64,000 nt of DNA from positions 20,325-84,324 of the forward strand of contig JALFJR010000047.1 in NCBI GenBank assembly GCA_022775005.1, read 5' to 3'. Source of the DNA: Parabacteroides sp. (GTDB lineage Bacteria; Bacteroidota; Bacteroidia; Bacteroidales; Tannerellaceae). The notes beneath the pieces are model-generated. The model ran no database searches. It had not been told where the DNA came from and saw only the letters and a list, made by a program, of their open reading frames with translations. This document shows, piece after piece, positions 1-7,968 of the stretch. The first letter of the stretch is position 1, and every line of letters begins with the position of its first letter. Position numbers and translations under genes: made by a program.

Positions 1-770
1 AACGTTCGATGATAGATAGCAGCGGTATCTATGGTGAACCGACTCAAACGATAACCTATACCGATAGAGGGAAGCAAAGGAGCGGATTGCACACCTGCCC
101 GCAAGAAGAAAGTGGAATAAGGGGTATATTCCATACCGAAACTACCCATTGGTTTATGCCGTTCATCCACCGAAATACTTCCAGTTATCGACAAATTGTT
201 CATAAACAGCCAGTGGAAACCAAATTGCACCAAATAAGATTCAAAATCAGCAATTTCTAATTGCTTATCACCAACTATTACAGCAGGTAGATTCGTTGTC
301 AACAATCCAATCAACAGATTATCCAAAGGTTTGAACAAGATACCCACATCGGTAGCTATCCTTCCTTGTGGTTGCTCCAACAATGCTGTTTGCAGAAAGC
401 TATAATGAAAAGCAACACCAAGACTCCAACGCTTCCCCAATACCTTAGCCACTGAAAGCCTTACCATCAACTCCTTATATTCCTCATATCCAAAAGCCGA
501 CAGATCCAATCCGGTGGATAACCAATGATTAGGCAAATAACAGCTCCCGGAAAAAGTGCCCAACTCTTTCAACAGGTATCGGTTGATATAATTCACATGT
601 ATGGATTTTTGCGGTTGAAAAGCGATCAAGGCCGGATTGAAAAGGGAGGATTGCGTTACCTCGTTACCCCCCATACCTACACTGCGCATATCTGGAGCAC
701 GTAGATTATCCGCTCCGTATGCCGCCCAAAAAAGATTTCCCGCTAAGAGGAAACAACCCAAGCGTTTCAT
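1..770 (-). CDS. Outer-membrane beta-barrel protein, PorV/FadL-like (partial, 3' end outside window)
   Basis: I translated this frame by hand because the ORF track omits it: the gene runs off the left edge. It starts with MKRLGCFLLAGNLFWAAYG, a signal peptide, followed by APDMRSVGMGGNEVTQSSLFNPAL. An early G-M-G-G followed by an N-P-A segment is the hallmark of the PorV/PorQ and FadL-type barrel families. The remaining 200 or so residues alternate polar and hydrophobic positions with many aromatic strand ends (for example WSLGVAFHYSF and FFLRAGVQSAP), as in outer-membrane strands. About 256 codons are visible. In Bacteroidetes such proteins include type IX secretion shuttles, but the subfamily cannot be fixed from a partial sequence. 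It is divergent from the DUF4294 gene, with its own -7 box 31 bases upstream. Confidence 0.75.
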   Translation of the reverse strand, partial: MKRLGCFLLAGNLFWAAYGADNLRAPDMRSVGMGGNEVTQSSLFNPALIAFQPQKSIHVNYINRYLLKELGTFSGSCYLPNHWLSTGLDLSAFGYEEYKELMVRLSVAKVLGKRWSLGVAFHYSFLQTALLEQPQGRIATDVGILFKPLDNLLIGLLTTNLPAVIVGDKQLEIADFESYLVQFGFHWLFMNNLSITGSISVDERHKPMGSFGMEYTPYSTFFLRAGVQSAPLLPSIGIGYRLSRFTIDTAAIYHRT

Positions 771-800
771 AGTTAAGTCTGTTTTAGTCGTTAATTGGTG

Positions 801-808
801 CAAAGATA
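801..808 (-). promoter_or_regulatory. -7 box of the partial barrel gene
   Basis: CAAAGATA on the plus strand reads TATCTTTG on the minus strand, a match to the Bacteroidetes TAnnTTTG -7 element, 31 bases before the ATG at 770. No clear TTTG -33 element is seen. Confidence 0.55.
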
Positions 809-831
809 GGATTTATATCCCATACTCTTTT

Positions 832-839
832 TATTTTTG
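832..839 (+). promoter_or_regulatory. -7 box of the DUF4294 gene
   Basis: TATTTTTG matches TAnnTTTG. It ends only 6 bases before the ATG at 846, so the transcript would have almost no leader. Confidence 0.45.
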
Positions 840-845
840 CAGCAC

Positions 846-1448
846 ATGATTTGGAAAAAACATATCTATGTAGGACTGTTATTCAGCGGATCACTGTTCG
901 CTGAAGCACAAACCGTAAAAACCAACATTGTTCCAGAAGGTTATCAACGGGCACAGGTGGTGAATGGAGATACTGTGCCGGTGGTCAACCTCAGAGAGGT
1001 GTATGTTTATCCACCTGTTAAATTCAAGAATAAAAGGCAACAATATCAATACAATAAGTTAGTGAGAGATGTGAAACGTACCCTGCCCTACGCCAAACTG
1101 ATTTATGAAACACTTATAGAAACCTACGAATACATAGAGACTTTACCCACTGAGAAGGAGCAACGAGCGCACCTGAAACGGATGGAGAAGGAACTGTTCG
1201 AACAATATAAACCGGAGTTGAAAAAGATGACCCTTTCACAGGGTAAACTACTTATTAAACTGGTAGATAGGGAGTGCAATCAATCGGCTTACAACTTAGC
1301 GAAAGCCTTTTTAGGTCCCTTCCGTGCCGGCTTCTGGAACATCTTTGCCGGTATGTTCGGAGCCAGCCTCAAATCTGAGTATGACCCCAAAGGAAAAGAT
1401 GCCCAGACCGAACGGGTAGTGGTGCTTGTGGAGAACGGGTTAATCTGA
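846..1448 (+). CDS. DUF4294 family exported protein
   Basis: About 200 residues starting MIWKKHIYVGLLFSGSLFAEAQ, a signal peptide. The mature protein contains NLREVYVYPP followed by a helical, charged stretch (KRQQYQYNKLVRDVKRTLPYAKL) and ends near LVDRECNQSAYNLAK, the pattern I associate with the Bacteroidetes DUF4294 family, whose function is unknown. The track starts the frame at a TTG at 837, but that lies inside the -7 box, so I use the ATG at 846. The stop overlaps the convergent TrmH gene by 9 bases. Confidence 0.75.
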   Translation: MIWKKHIYVGLLFSGSLFAEAQTVKTNIVPEGYQRAQVVNGDTVPVVNLREVYVYPPVKFKNKRQQYQYNKLVRDVKRTLPYAKLIYETLIETYEYIETLPTEKEQRAHLKRMEKELFEQYKPELKKMTLSQGKLLIKLVDRECNQSAYNLAKAFLGPFRAGFWNIFAGMFGASLKSEYDPKGKDAQTERVVVLVENGLI

Positions 1449-1970
1449 TAGTTGCTTAAAGAAATCCCAGATCACAATACCTGTCGTCACGGAGACATTC
1501 AACGAATGTTTCGTGCCATATTGAGGGATTTCAACACATAAGTCACAACGATCCACTACCTCTTGTTGTACACCCTTCACCTCATTGCCCATGATGATGG
1601 CATATTTCTTTTGCTTGTCTAACTGCAATTTATCCAGCATTACACTACCTTCTGCCTGCTCCACGGCACAGACGATGTAACCTGCCTCATGCAACTTTTC
1701 AACAGCTTCCTGTGTATTGTTGAAATACTGCCAGTTCATACTGTCTTCTGCTCCTAAAGCAGTCTTATGAATCTCGGCATTCGGTGGACAAGCGGTAATC
1801 CCACACAGGTAAATCGCTTCTACCCGAAACGCATCAGCTGTACGAAAGACAGATCCCACATTATTCAAACTTCGTACATGATCCAACACTACAACCAAAG
1901 GAATCTTTTCGCAGGCTTTGAAAGCCTCCGTTGTCAATCGATTCAACTCTGTTACTTTTAACTTTCTCAT
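1440..1970 (-). CDS. TrmH/SpoU family RNA 2'-O-methyltransferase
   Basis: A 176-residue SPOUT methyltransferase, predicted to transfer a methyl group from S-adenosylmethionine to a ribose 2'-OH of tRNA or rRNA. The three family motifs are present: LDHVRSLNNVGSVFRTADAF near the N-terminus (motif 1), IIMGNEVKGV (motif 2) and IPQYGTKHSLNVSVTTGI (motif 3), which together form the trefoil-knot cofactor site. The length suits the short TrmL/TrmH-like members that lack an N-terminal substrate-binding domain. The exact target nucleotide cannot be told from sequence. It is convergent with DUF4294 (9-base overlap) and has a TACTTTTG -7 box about 20 bases upstream. Confidence 0.88.
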   Translation of the reverse strand: MRKLKVTELNRLTTEAFKACEKIPLVVVLDHVRSLNNVGSVFRTADAFRVEAIYLCGITACPPNAEIHKTALGAEDSMNWQYFNNTQEAVEKLHEAGYIVCAVEQAEGSVMLDKLQLDKQKKYAIIMGNEVKGVQQEVVDRCDLCVEIPQYGTKHSLNVSVTTGIVIWDFFKQLSD

Positions 1971-1990
1971 AGCTCATTTTTCTTTGTCCG

Positions 1991-1998
1991 CAAAAGTA
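1991..1998 (-). promoter_or_regulatory. -7 box of the TrmH gene
   Basis: CAAAAGTA on the plus strand reads TACTTTTG on the minus strand, 20 bases upstream of the ATG at 1970. Confidence 0.5.
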
Positions 1999-2464
1999 AT
2001 CAATATCCGTTGAAACCCGGTTGAAAAGCGTTGGATAAGTCGTGAATAGAAAATGAAAAATAAAACTTGCAGAATCCAGAAAGTCGTCCATACATCCCCC
2101 TTCTCTTTTCCTCCAAATAAATAAGCTTTTTCTTTGAGACCTCGTTTCAACATCGGTTTTACACCAATCTACCCCCCTTTGACTATCCTATTTTTTCCAC
2201 AAATCCTCTTTTCAACAATGAACAGCTAAATGCGAATATCAGAGCTAATCCATAGAAAACAAAACTTTTTCAAAGCGATTGGTTTGTTCTTTTCGTATGG
2301 ATAACGGTTACTCTTATCTTAATAAGTTGATGGGCAAACTTTCGATCCAAAAACTTTTAACGGTTTCAACACCCCATCATATACATCCTTTTTTCTAATT
2401 AAAGAGAGAATAAATTAAACCTATATATAAATATGATGTGTGGAAAACGGGGGAAAAGAACTGT

Positions 2465-2494
2465 TTTGTATCCCAAGGAAAGTTTATACCTTCG
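2465..2494 (+). promoter_or_regulatory. nadA promoter (-33 and -7)
   Basis: TTTG at 2465-2468 and TACCTTCG at 2487-2494, 18 bases apart, a good match to the Bacteroidetes sigma factor promoter. It argues that the GTG at 2438 used by the ORF track, which is upstream of the promoter, is not the start. Confidence 0.65.
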
Positions 2495-2542
2495 CGCCGT
2501 ACGGATAACAGCCGTGATAACAACAATCAAAAAGTGAAGGTT

Positions 2543-3529
2543 ATGGAAAAGAACCAGTCAATAGGGTATATGGATGTACCCGTTCCGAAAGATGTAAATT
2601 TGAAGGAGGCGATTGATCAGTTGCGCAAGGAGAAGAATGCGGTGATCTTGGCGCATTACTATCAAACAGGCGATATACAAGACATTGCCGATTATGTAGG
2701 CGATAGCTTGGCATTAGCACAGTGGGCCGCCAAGACGACAGCCGATATTATTGTGCTTTGTGGTGTGCATTTCATGGGTGAGACCGCTAAGATTCTTTGT
2801 CCGGAAAAGAAGGTGCTGGTGCCCGATTTGAATGCCGGTTGTTCTTTAGCAGATAGCTGTCCGGCGGAAGAGTTTGCGCAATTCGTGAAAGCGCATCCCG
2901 GTCATACAGTCGTTTCCTACGTGAATACGACAGCAGCGGTGAAAGCGGTGACCGATGTGGTAGTGACCTCTACCAATGCCCGTCAGATTGTGGAGAGCTT
3001 CCCCGAGGGTACACCGATGATCTTTGGTCCCGATCGCAACTTGGGTAATTATATCAACAGCATCACCGGCCGAAACATGTTGCTTTGGAATGGCGCTTGC
3101 CATGTGCATGAGCAGTTCTCGTTGGAGAAGATTCTATCCTTGAAGAAGGAGTATCCCGAGGCTGAGGTGATCACCCATCCGGAGTGTAAACGACCGATTA
3201 TTGAGATCTCCGACTTCGTAGGTTCTACGGCTGCACTCTTGAAACATACGATCAAGTCTGAGAAGAAACAGTTCATCGTAGCTACGGAGAGTGGTGTGAT
3301 TCATGAGATGCGTAAGCAGAGCCCGGAGAAGGAGTTTATCCCCGCACCTCCCAACGATAGCACCTGTGCTTGCAACGAGTGCAACTTCATGCGCTTGAAC
3401 ACGATGGAGAAGCTCTACAACTGTTTGAAATATGAGCTTCCCGAGATCTTCGTGGACGAGGAGGTGCAGAAGCAGGCGATTAAGCCGATTCGCAAGATGC
3501 TGGAGATCTCAGCACAATTAGGGCTGTAA
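2543..3529 (+). CDS. nadA: Quinolinate synthase A
   Basis: A 328-residue [4Fe-4S] enzyme that condenses iminoaspartate (made by NadB) with dihydroxyacetone phosphate to give quinolinate in de novo NAD synthesis. Family landmarks are ILAHYYQTGDIQDIADYVGDSL near the N-terminus, IIVLCGVHFMGETAK with the first cluster cysteine, WNGACHVHEQF with the second, THPECKRP, and CACNECNFMRLNTMEKL with the third. The ATG at 2543 is chosen because the promoter lies at 2465-2494; the longer track frame would start before it. A YitT gene follows after 4 bases. The partner nadB is in this window too, but 11 kb away and on the other strand. Confidence 0.95.
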   Translation: MEKNQSIGYMDVPVPKDVNLKEAIDQLRKEKNAVILAHYYQTGDIQDIADYVGDSLALAQWAAKTTADIIVLCGVHFMGETAKILCPEKKVLVPDLNAGCSLADSCPAEEFAQFVKAHPGHTVVSYVNTTAAVKAVTDVVVTSTNARQIVESFPEGTPMIFGPDRNLGNYINSITGRNMLLWNGACHVHEQFSLEKILSLKKEYPEAEVITHPECKRPIIEISDFVGSTAALLKHTIKSEKKQFIVATESGVIHEMRKQSPEKEFIPAPPNDSTCACNECNFMRLNTMEKLYNCLKYELPEIFVDEEVQKQAIKPIRKMLEISAQLGL

Positions 3530-3533
3530 GAAT

Positions 3534-4421
3534 ATGAGTGCGAAATTATTGTCTCTCTCGCAAGCGATCTGGCTGCGAGAGCTGAAGGATTATCTGATGA
3601 TTGCCATAGGATTGATCTTCTATGGTGTGGGATGGACGGTGTTCTTGTTGCCGAATGACATCACGTCAGGGGGTGTTCCGGGTATCTCTTCCATTGTCTA
3701 TTGGGCGGTAGGAATCCCGGTGCAATATACCTATTTTGTGATTAATGCGTTTCTGTTGGTCTTATCGTTGCGCATATTGGGTTTCAAATTTTCCATTAAG
3801 ACTATTTTTGCCGTCTTTACCTTGACTTTCTTCCTCTCGGTGATTCAGAAACTGACGGAGGGCACACACCTGTTGTCCGACCAACCTTTCATGGCTTGTG
3901 TCTTGGGAGCTACCCTGTGTGGCATTGGTTTAGGCATCGCTTTCACCAGCAATGGTAGTACGGGTGGAACAGATATTATCGCTGCGATTATCAATAAGTA
4001 TTGCGACATTACCTTGGGGCGTGTCATCATGCTATGCGATTTGATTATCATCTCATCCAGCTACTTTGTGTTGCAAGACATGGAGAAGGTACTCTATGGT
4101 TTTGTGACGTTGTTTGTGTGCAGCTTTATGCTCGATCAGGTAGTGAATGGCAGTCGGCAGTCGGTTCAATTCTTCATCATTTCTAAGAAGTATGAGGAGA
4201 TAGCGAAAGAAATCAATGCCTTGCATCGTGGCGTAACATTGATTGATGCGAAAGGTTTCTATACGGGTCAAGAGCAACCCATGATGTTTGTCTTGGCGAA
4301 ACGTCGGCAATCCACGACCATTTTCCGCATCATCAACGATATTGATCCGGATGCGTTTGTCTCTCAGAGTGCCGTGATTGGTGTCTATGGAAATGGTTTT
4401 GACCATATCAAAGTGAAGTAA
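3534..4421 (+). CDS. YitT family membrane protein (copy 1)
   Basis: A 295-residue protein with about five hydrophobic helices in the first 190 residues (for example LMIAIGLIFYGVGWTVFLL and VLGATLCGIGLGIAFTSNG), then a soluble C-terminal domain with SVQFFIISKKYEEIAKEI and FRIINDIDPDAFVSQS, typical of DUF2179. The motif [10 protein letters not shown] is conserved in the family. Function is not established. It is probably co-transcribed with nadA (4-base gap). A paralogue lies at 7090-7968 downstream of leuS. Confidence 0.85.
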   Translation: MSAKLLSLSQAIWLRELKDYLMIAIGLIFYGVGWTVFLLPNDITSGGVPGISSIVYWAVGIPVQYTYFVINAFLLVLSLRILGFKFSIKTIFAVFTLTFFLSVIQKLTEGTHLLSDQPFMACVLGATLCGIGLGIAFTSNGSTGGTDIIAAIINKYCDITLGRVIMLCDLIIISSSYFVLQDMEKVLYGFVTLFVCSFMLDQVVNGSRQSVQFFIISKKYEEIAKEINALHRGVTLIDAKGFYTGQEQPMMFVLAKRRQSTTIFRIINDIDPDAFVSQSAVIGVYGNGFDHIKVK

Positions 4422-4426
4422 GCCGG

Positions 4427-5194
4427 TTATTCCGCTTGCTTCACGAATATGAGTTGATTAGGTTCTTCCCGCAGGAAGTGGAAGCCTTCATAATCGAAGG
4501 TGGACAGTTCTGCGGGATTTTTTATTTGTTGGGTCAGCAAGAAGCGAGTCATTGCTCCTCGGCAACTTTTGGCCCATACTGCTTGAACCTTGAAGGAGTT
4601 TCCCTTGCGCACATAGAAGAGTGGCTGAATTACACGTACCTCGTTTGTGACCCGTTTCCAGTCGAACAGGTGTTCAAATTCTTCCGTGCTGAGGTGGATC
4701 AATAGGCCATCGTCAGCCTTGACGGAGGCAATCAGTAGGTCGGTCAATCGGGTCTTCCAGAAGTCAAACAGCCGTTTTCCTTCGCTCGAAGGCAACTCTA
4801 CATGCCCCTCTAAACGGTAGGGATGAATCCCGTCCAACGGCCGCAATAGGCCATAGAGAAAGGAGGTGATCCACAGATGTTGATCCGCATAGTGTAAGGT
4901 TTCCTCGCTCAACTGTTCTGCCTTGAGATGTTTATAAGCTTGCCCGTGATAGGCAAGGATGGCGGGTAGTGGAACATTATCGCTATCGAAGAAACGAAGG
5001 TAGCGCAACTTGTTCTGTTGAGCTATTTGGCGGTTGCATTTCAGTATTTCTTGTAGCGAGGAGCTGTCGTATTGGGCTAAGTCGTGCGCAAAGGCTTCCG
5101 CTTCCTGCTGGAAGTGGGGAGTATGCAATGCGAGACCCTTCGACGGAAGGACCTCGCATTGCATGATTTTTGCGCAAGCTAATAAGAGCTGCAT
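4427..5194 (-). CDS. yaaA: Peroxide stress protein YaaA
   Basis: A 255-residue YaaA/DUF328 protein. Recognisable blocks are CNRQIAQQNKLRYLRF, PAILAYHGQAYKHL, LWITSFLYGLLRPLDGIHPYR, FDFWKTRLTDLL and WAKSCRGAMTRFLL near the C-terminus. In E. coli YaaA lowers intracellular free iron during hydrogen peroxide stress; that role is known from the family and inferred here. It converges on the first YitT gene with a 5-base gap and sits 3 bases downstream of the Gfo/Idh oxidoreductase gene, so it is probably the distal gene of a two-gene operon. Confidence 0.88.
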   Translation of the reverse strand: MQLLLACAKIMQCEVLPSKGLALHTPHFQQEAEAFAHDLAQYDSSSLQEILKCNRQIAQQNKLRYLRFFDSDNVPLPAILAYHGQAYKHLKAEQLSEETLHYADQHLWITSFLYGLLRPLDGIHPYRLEGHVELPSSEGKRLFDFWKTRLTDLLIASVKADDGLLIHLSTEEFEHLFDWKRVTNEVRVIQPLFYVRKGNSFKVQAVWAKSCRGAMTRFLLTQQIKNPAELSTFDYEGFHFLREEPNQLIFVKQAE

Positions 5195-5197
5195 CTT

Positions 5198-6622
5198 TTA
5201 AACCTTGTAATATTGTTCCCAACCCTTGCGAGGAGGCAAGCCACAAAGCATCCGATTAGCCTCCGGATCGTTGGTGATTTGCTTCGTATCTCGGTCGAAC
5301 ACCAATTTACGGTTGAGGCGTTGACTCAGCACACCAAGGCAGAAAACTTGGCTCAATGGACCGGCAATGTGGAATGGTGAGCGGGTTTTCTCTTTACCCA
5401 TACAGCTGAGCAGGAAGTTTGCGTAGTGATTGGAGGGGCTTTTCGGTACCTCCGGCAACCGAGATTCCATCTCTTTCGCCTTCTCACTGGGGATGATCGA
5501 GAGGGTACTTCCGTGCGATCCACCCTTAAAGGTCAACTCTTTCGAGTAAATCTCTTTACCCGGATTCAATTTAGCGGGTTGAATCTTACCACCAGCTACG
5601 GTCGGGATGTTGGGATCCAACTCCGACACGCCATAACCTTCGGGAACAGCCGGAATATTGTCCAATCCATCATACCAAGTTACATCCACGCCTGGCATAT
5701 CACCCCGTTTCGGGAAGCGGAACAGGATCGTGGAAGACATCGGGAAGAAGAAGGGATTATGATCCTTCAGGTAGAGCGGATTCACCTCAGTAGGCAAGCC
5801 CAGGTCGAGGAACTCATGGGCCGTATCGAGGATATGTGCACCCCAGTCGCCTAAGGCACCCATACCATAGTCATACCAGCAACGCCATTGACCCAAATGG
5901 TAATCGTGGTTATAATCGTGATATTGCGCTACGCCAATCCAAGTGTCCCAATCCATGGTTTGCGGAACGGGTTCACCCATCGGCATGTGTGTGATATGTG
6001 GGTTCCAGCCATGCCAACGGCGAGAGTTATTCATGTGTGCTGTGATGGCGGTAACATCCTTGATAATGCCTGCCTCTTTCCAAGCCTTGAACTGGAAGTA
6101 GTTGGCCTCAGAGTGCCCTTGATTGCCCATTTGAGTAACCACACCATATTTCTTGGCCGCACGCATCATGATTTCGATCTCCTCGAAGGTACGTGCCATC
6201 GGTTTCTCCACATAGACATGTTTGCCATGTGCCATTGCCTCGATAGAGATGGGGAAGTGAGAATGGTCAGGAACACCCACTGTTACGGCATCTATCTTGT
6301 TTGAGATGCGATCGAACATCGTTCGGAAATCCTGGAAACGCTCTGCCTTGGGAAACATGTTCATGATCTCCTGCGTGTGAGGAGCGCCCATATCCACATC
6401 ACAAAGTGCCACTACATTACATAACCCAGTTTTGTATAACTCTTTGGCAATTTCTCCGCCACGTTGTCCGATACCAATAAAAGCGATATTAACCTTGTCG
6501 TTTGCGCTGACACGTGGAGTCATGCCTTTGGCCGGGATCCAAAACGAGGGGATAGCCGAGGCTGCCGAAAGCGCAAGGGCCCGTTTGAGAAACGAGCGTC
6601 GAGATAGATCTTCAGATTTCAT
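5198..6622 (-). CDS. Gfo/Idh/MocA family oxidoreductase, Tat-exported
   Basis: 474 residues. The N-terminus carries a twin-arginine signal (SRRSFLKRALALSAASA), then a Rossmann NAD(P)-binding domain (VNIAFIGIGQRGGEIAKEL) and the family motif HGKHVYVEKPMARTFEE, whose EKP lysine is the usual catalytic/cofactor residue. The second half is the C-terminal sheet domain, with WRCWYDYGMGALGDWGAHILD typical of the glycosidase- and sugar-dehydrogenase-like members common in gut Bacteroidetes. The substrate is probably a sugar or glycoside, but nothing nearby identifies it. A TACCTTTG -7 box lies 44 bases upstream. yaaA follows after 3 bases. Confidence 0.88.
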   Translation of the reverse strand: MKSEDLSRRSFLKRALALSAASAIPSFWIPAKGMTPRVSANDKVNIAFIGIGQRGGEIAKELYKTGLCNVVALCDVDMGAPHTQEIMNMFPKAERFQDFRTMFDRISNKIDAVTVGVPDHSHFPISIEAMAHGKHVYVEKPMARTFEEIEIMMRAAKKYGVVTQMGNQGHSEANYFQFKAWKEAGIIKDVTAITAHMNNSRRWHGWNPHITHMPMGEPVPQTMDWDTWIGVAQYHDYNHDYHLGQWRCWYDYGMGALGDWGAHILDTAHEFLDLGLPTEVNPLYLKDHNPFFFPMSSTILFRFPKRGDMPGVDVTWYDGLDNIPAVPEGYGVSELDPNIPTVAGGKIQPAKLNPGKEIYSKELTFKGGSHGSTLSIIPSEKAKEMESRLPEVPKSPSNHYANFLLSCMGKEKTRSPFHIAGPLSQVFCLGVLSQRLNRKLVFDRDTKQITNDPEANRMLCGLPPRKGWEQYYKV

Positions 6623-6665
6623 GCTATATCAATTGATTTAAGTAACACATATACTTTATTAGCAG

Positions 6666-6673
6666 CAAAGGTA
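6666..6673 (-). promoter_or_regulatory. -7 box of the Gfo/Idh oxidoreductase gene
   Basis: CAAAGGTA on the plus strand reads TACCTTTG on the minus strand, 44 bases upstream of the ATG at 6622. Confidence 0.55.
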
Positions 6674-6709
6674 GAAAAAATAATAGGATTAAGCTTGAAA
6701 TTGGAATGA

Positions 6710-6952
6710 CAATGACAAATGACAAATGACAGTTCGTTTTTTGCTGCTTACCCTGCTTCCCTTAGGTAGATGTAGATACTATTATATACTATATATATTA
6801 TATATAATAATATATATTAATAATATAATATATAATAAATATATTTATATATATATATATATTTATTTATTAAGTATAGAATGATAGGAGTAGTCGTGCA
6901 GGAAGGTAGGGGAGGGGTTGATTTTCTAACTGTCATTTGTCATTTGTCATTG
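6710..6952. repeat. 25-bp perfect inverted repeat with heptad-repeat arms
   Basis: Positions 6710-6734 and 6928-6952 are exact reverse complements over 25 bases. Each arm is itself built of tandem TGACAAA units. The 193-base spacer contains an A/T-only island. The element occupies most of the gap between the second YitT (-) and the Gfo/Idh gene (-). It has no ORF, so it could be a small non-autonomous repeat or a cruciform-forming element. Confidence 0.8.
6790..6873. other. 84-base A/T-only tract
   Basis: No G or C occurs for 84 consecutive bases, mostly alternating TA steps, within the spacer of the 25-bp inverted repeat. Such a tract should melt easily and may bend or bind nucleoid proteins. 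Confidence 0.75.
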
Positions 6953-7045
6953 TGGGGAGAAAAGAGGGATAGGTGATAGAGGAAAATAGGTTACCCGAGC
7001 TACTAAATGAAAATAGGTGGGCGGGTAGTGTGTGCATCCTTTGAA

Positions 7046-7084
7046 CGAAAAATAGCAGGAACGGCTCAGACAGTCGTTCCTGCT
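7046..7084 (-). terminator. Terminator of the leuS-YitT operon
   Basis: AGCAGGAACG (7054-7063) pairs with CGTTCCTGCT (7075-7084), a 10-bp stem; on the minus strand it is followed by a T-rich run. It starts 6 bases past the YitT stop. Confidence 0.75.
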
Positions 7085-7089
7085 TGTTT

Positions 7090-7968
7090 TTAGGCTTTTA
7101 TTTGGTCGAATCCCTCGCCATACACCCCTCTGACAATGCTTTGGGAGATGAAGGCTTGATGGTCGATGCGTTTCACTAAGCGGAAGACGGCATTGGATTC
7201 CGACTTCTTGGCTAAAAGCACAACCACCTTCACGGGCCTCTTGGAGTAGCCGCCTACGCCATCGAGGATGGTGCAGCCACGGCCGATCTTGGTGATGATG
7301 GCATCGGCTATCTCGTCATATTTCTGCGAGAAGATCAAGAACTGTACCGACTGCCGGTTGCCGTTCAAGACCATGTCGAGCACGTTGTTGCTGACAAACA
7401 TCTCTACGAAACCAAATACGATCTTCTCCACGTCGTGGAACAACACGAAAGAGGAGCTGATGATGATGAAGTCGCAGAAGAGCAAGATGCGCCCGATGGA
7501 GATGTTCTTGTATTTGTTGACCACGGCTCCGATGATGTCTGTACCTCCTGTACTTCCTCCTACGGAGAAGACCAATCCCAATCCGGCTCCACAGAGGAAG
7601 GCACCGATCAAGATCGACATGAAGGGCTCATCAGGCAAAAGCGCTTTCCCTTGCAGCAACCACTCGAAGAAGGAGAGGGAGGCGGAGAGGGAGAGCACAC
7701 CGAAGATGGTCTTGATCAAGAACTTCAAGCCCAATATCTTCAGGGCTACCAAGAGCAACGCTACGTTGATGACGAAGTAGGAGACGGAGACAGGGATCAT
7801 CTCGTTCGAGGCAAAGAAGATGAGGGCACAGATACCACTCACACCTCCGGTCACGATCTCGTTGGAGAGGATGAAGGCATTGAATCCGAAGCCATACATC
7901 AAGGTGCCCAGCAGGATCATTAGATAATCCTGCGAGGCGAAATAGAGTTTAGTGATCTTGCTGCTCAT
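7090..7968 (-). CDS. YitT family membrane protein (copy 2)
   Basis: 292 residues with the same plan as the copy at 3534: five or so hydrophobic segments ([38 protein letters not shown]), the conserved [23 protein letters not shown], and a DUF2179 C-terminal domain ([34 protein letters not shown]). The start codon overlaps the leuS stop in an ATGA arrangement, which implies translational coupling. A strong hairpin terminator follows. Function is unknown in this family. Confidence 0.85.
   Translation of the reverse strand: MSSKITKLYFASQDYLMILLGTLMYGFGFNAFILSNEIVTGGVSGICALIFFASNEMIPVSVSYFVINVALLLVALKILGLKFLIKTIFGVLSLSASLSFFEWLLQGKALLPDEPFMSILIGAFLCGAGLGLVFSVGGSTGGTDIIGAVVNKYKNISIGRILLFCDFIIISSSFVLFHDVEKIVFGFVEMFVSNNVLDMVLNGNRQSVQFLIFSQKYDEIADAIITKIGRGCTILDGVGGYSKRPVKVVVLLAKKSESNAVFRLVKRIDHQAFISQSIVRGVYGEGFDQIKA

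Larger units (their letters stand above)
1971..2542. other. 572-base gene-free divergent intergenic region with DnaA-box-like sites
   Basis: No coding frame is convincing between TrmH (-) and nadA (+). Apart from the two promoters it contains TTTTCCACA at 2193-2201, its complement TGTGGAAAA at 2439-2447, and TATGGATAA (complement TTATCCATA) at 2296-2304, each one base from the TTATCCACA DnaA-box consensus. An AT-rich tract (about 2395-2435) adjoins the second site. Such near matches also occur by chance, so an origin role is only a possibility. Confidence 0.3.
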
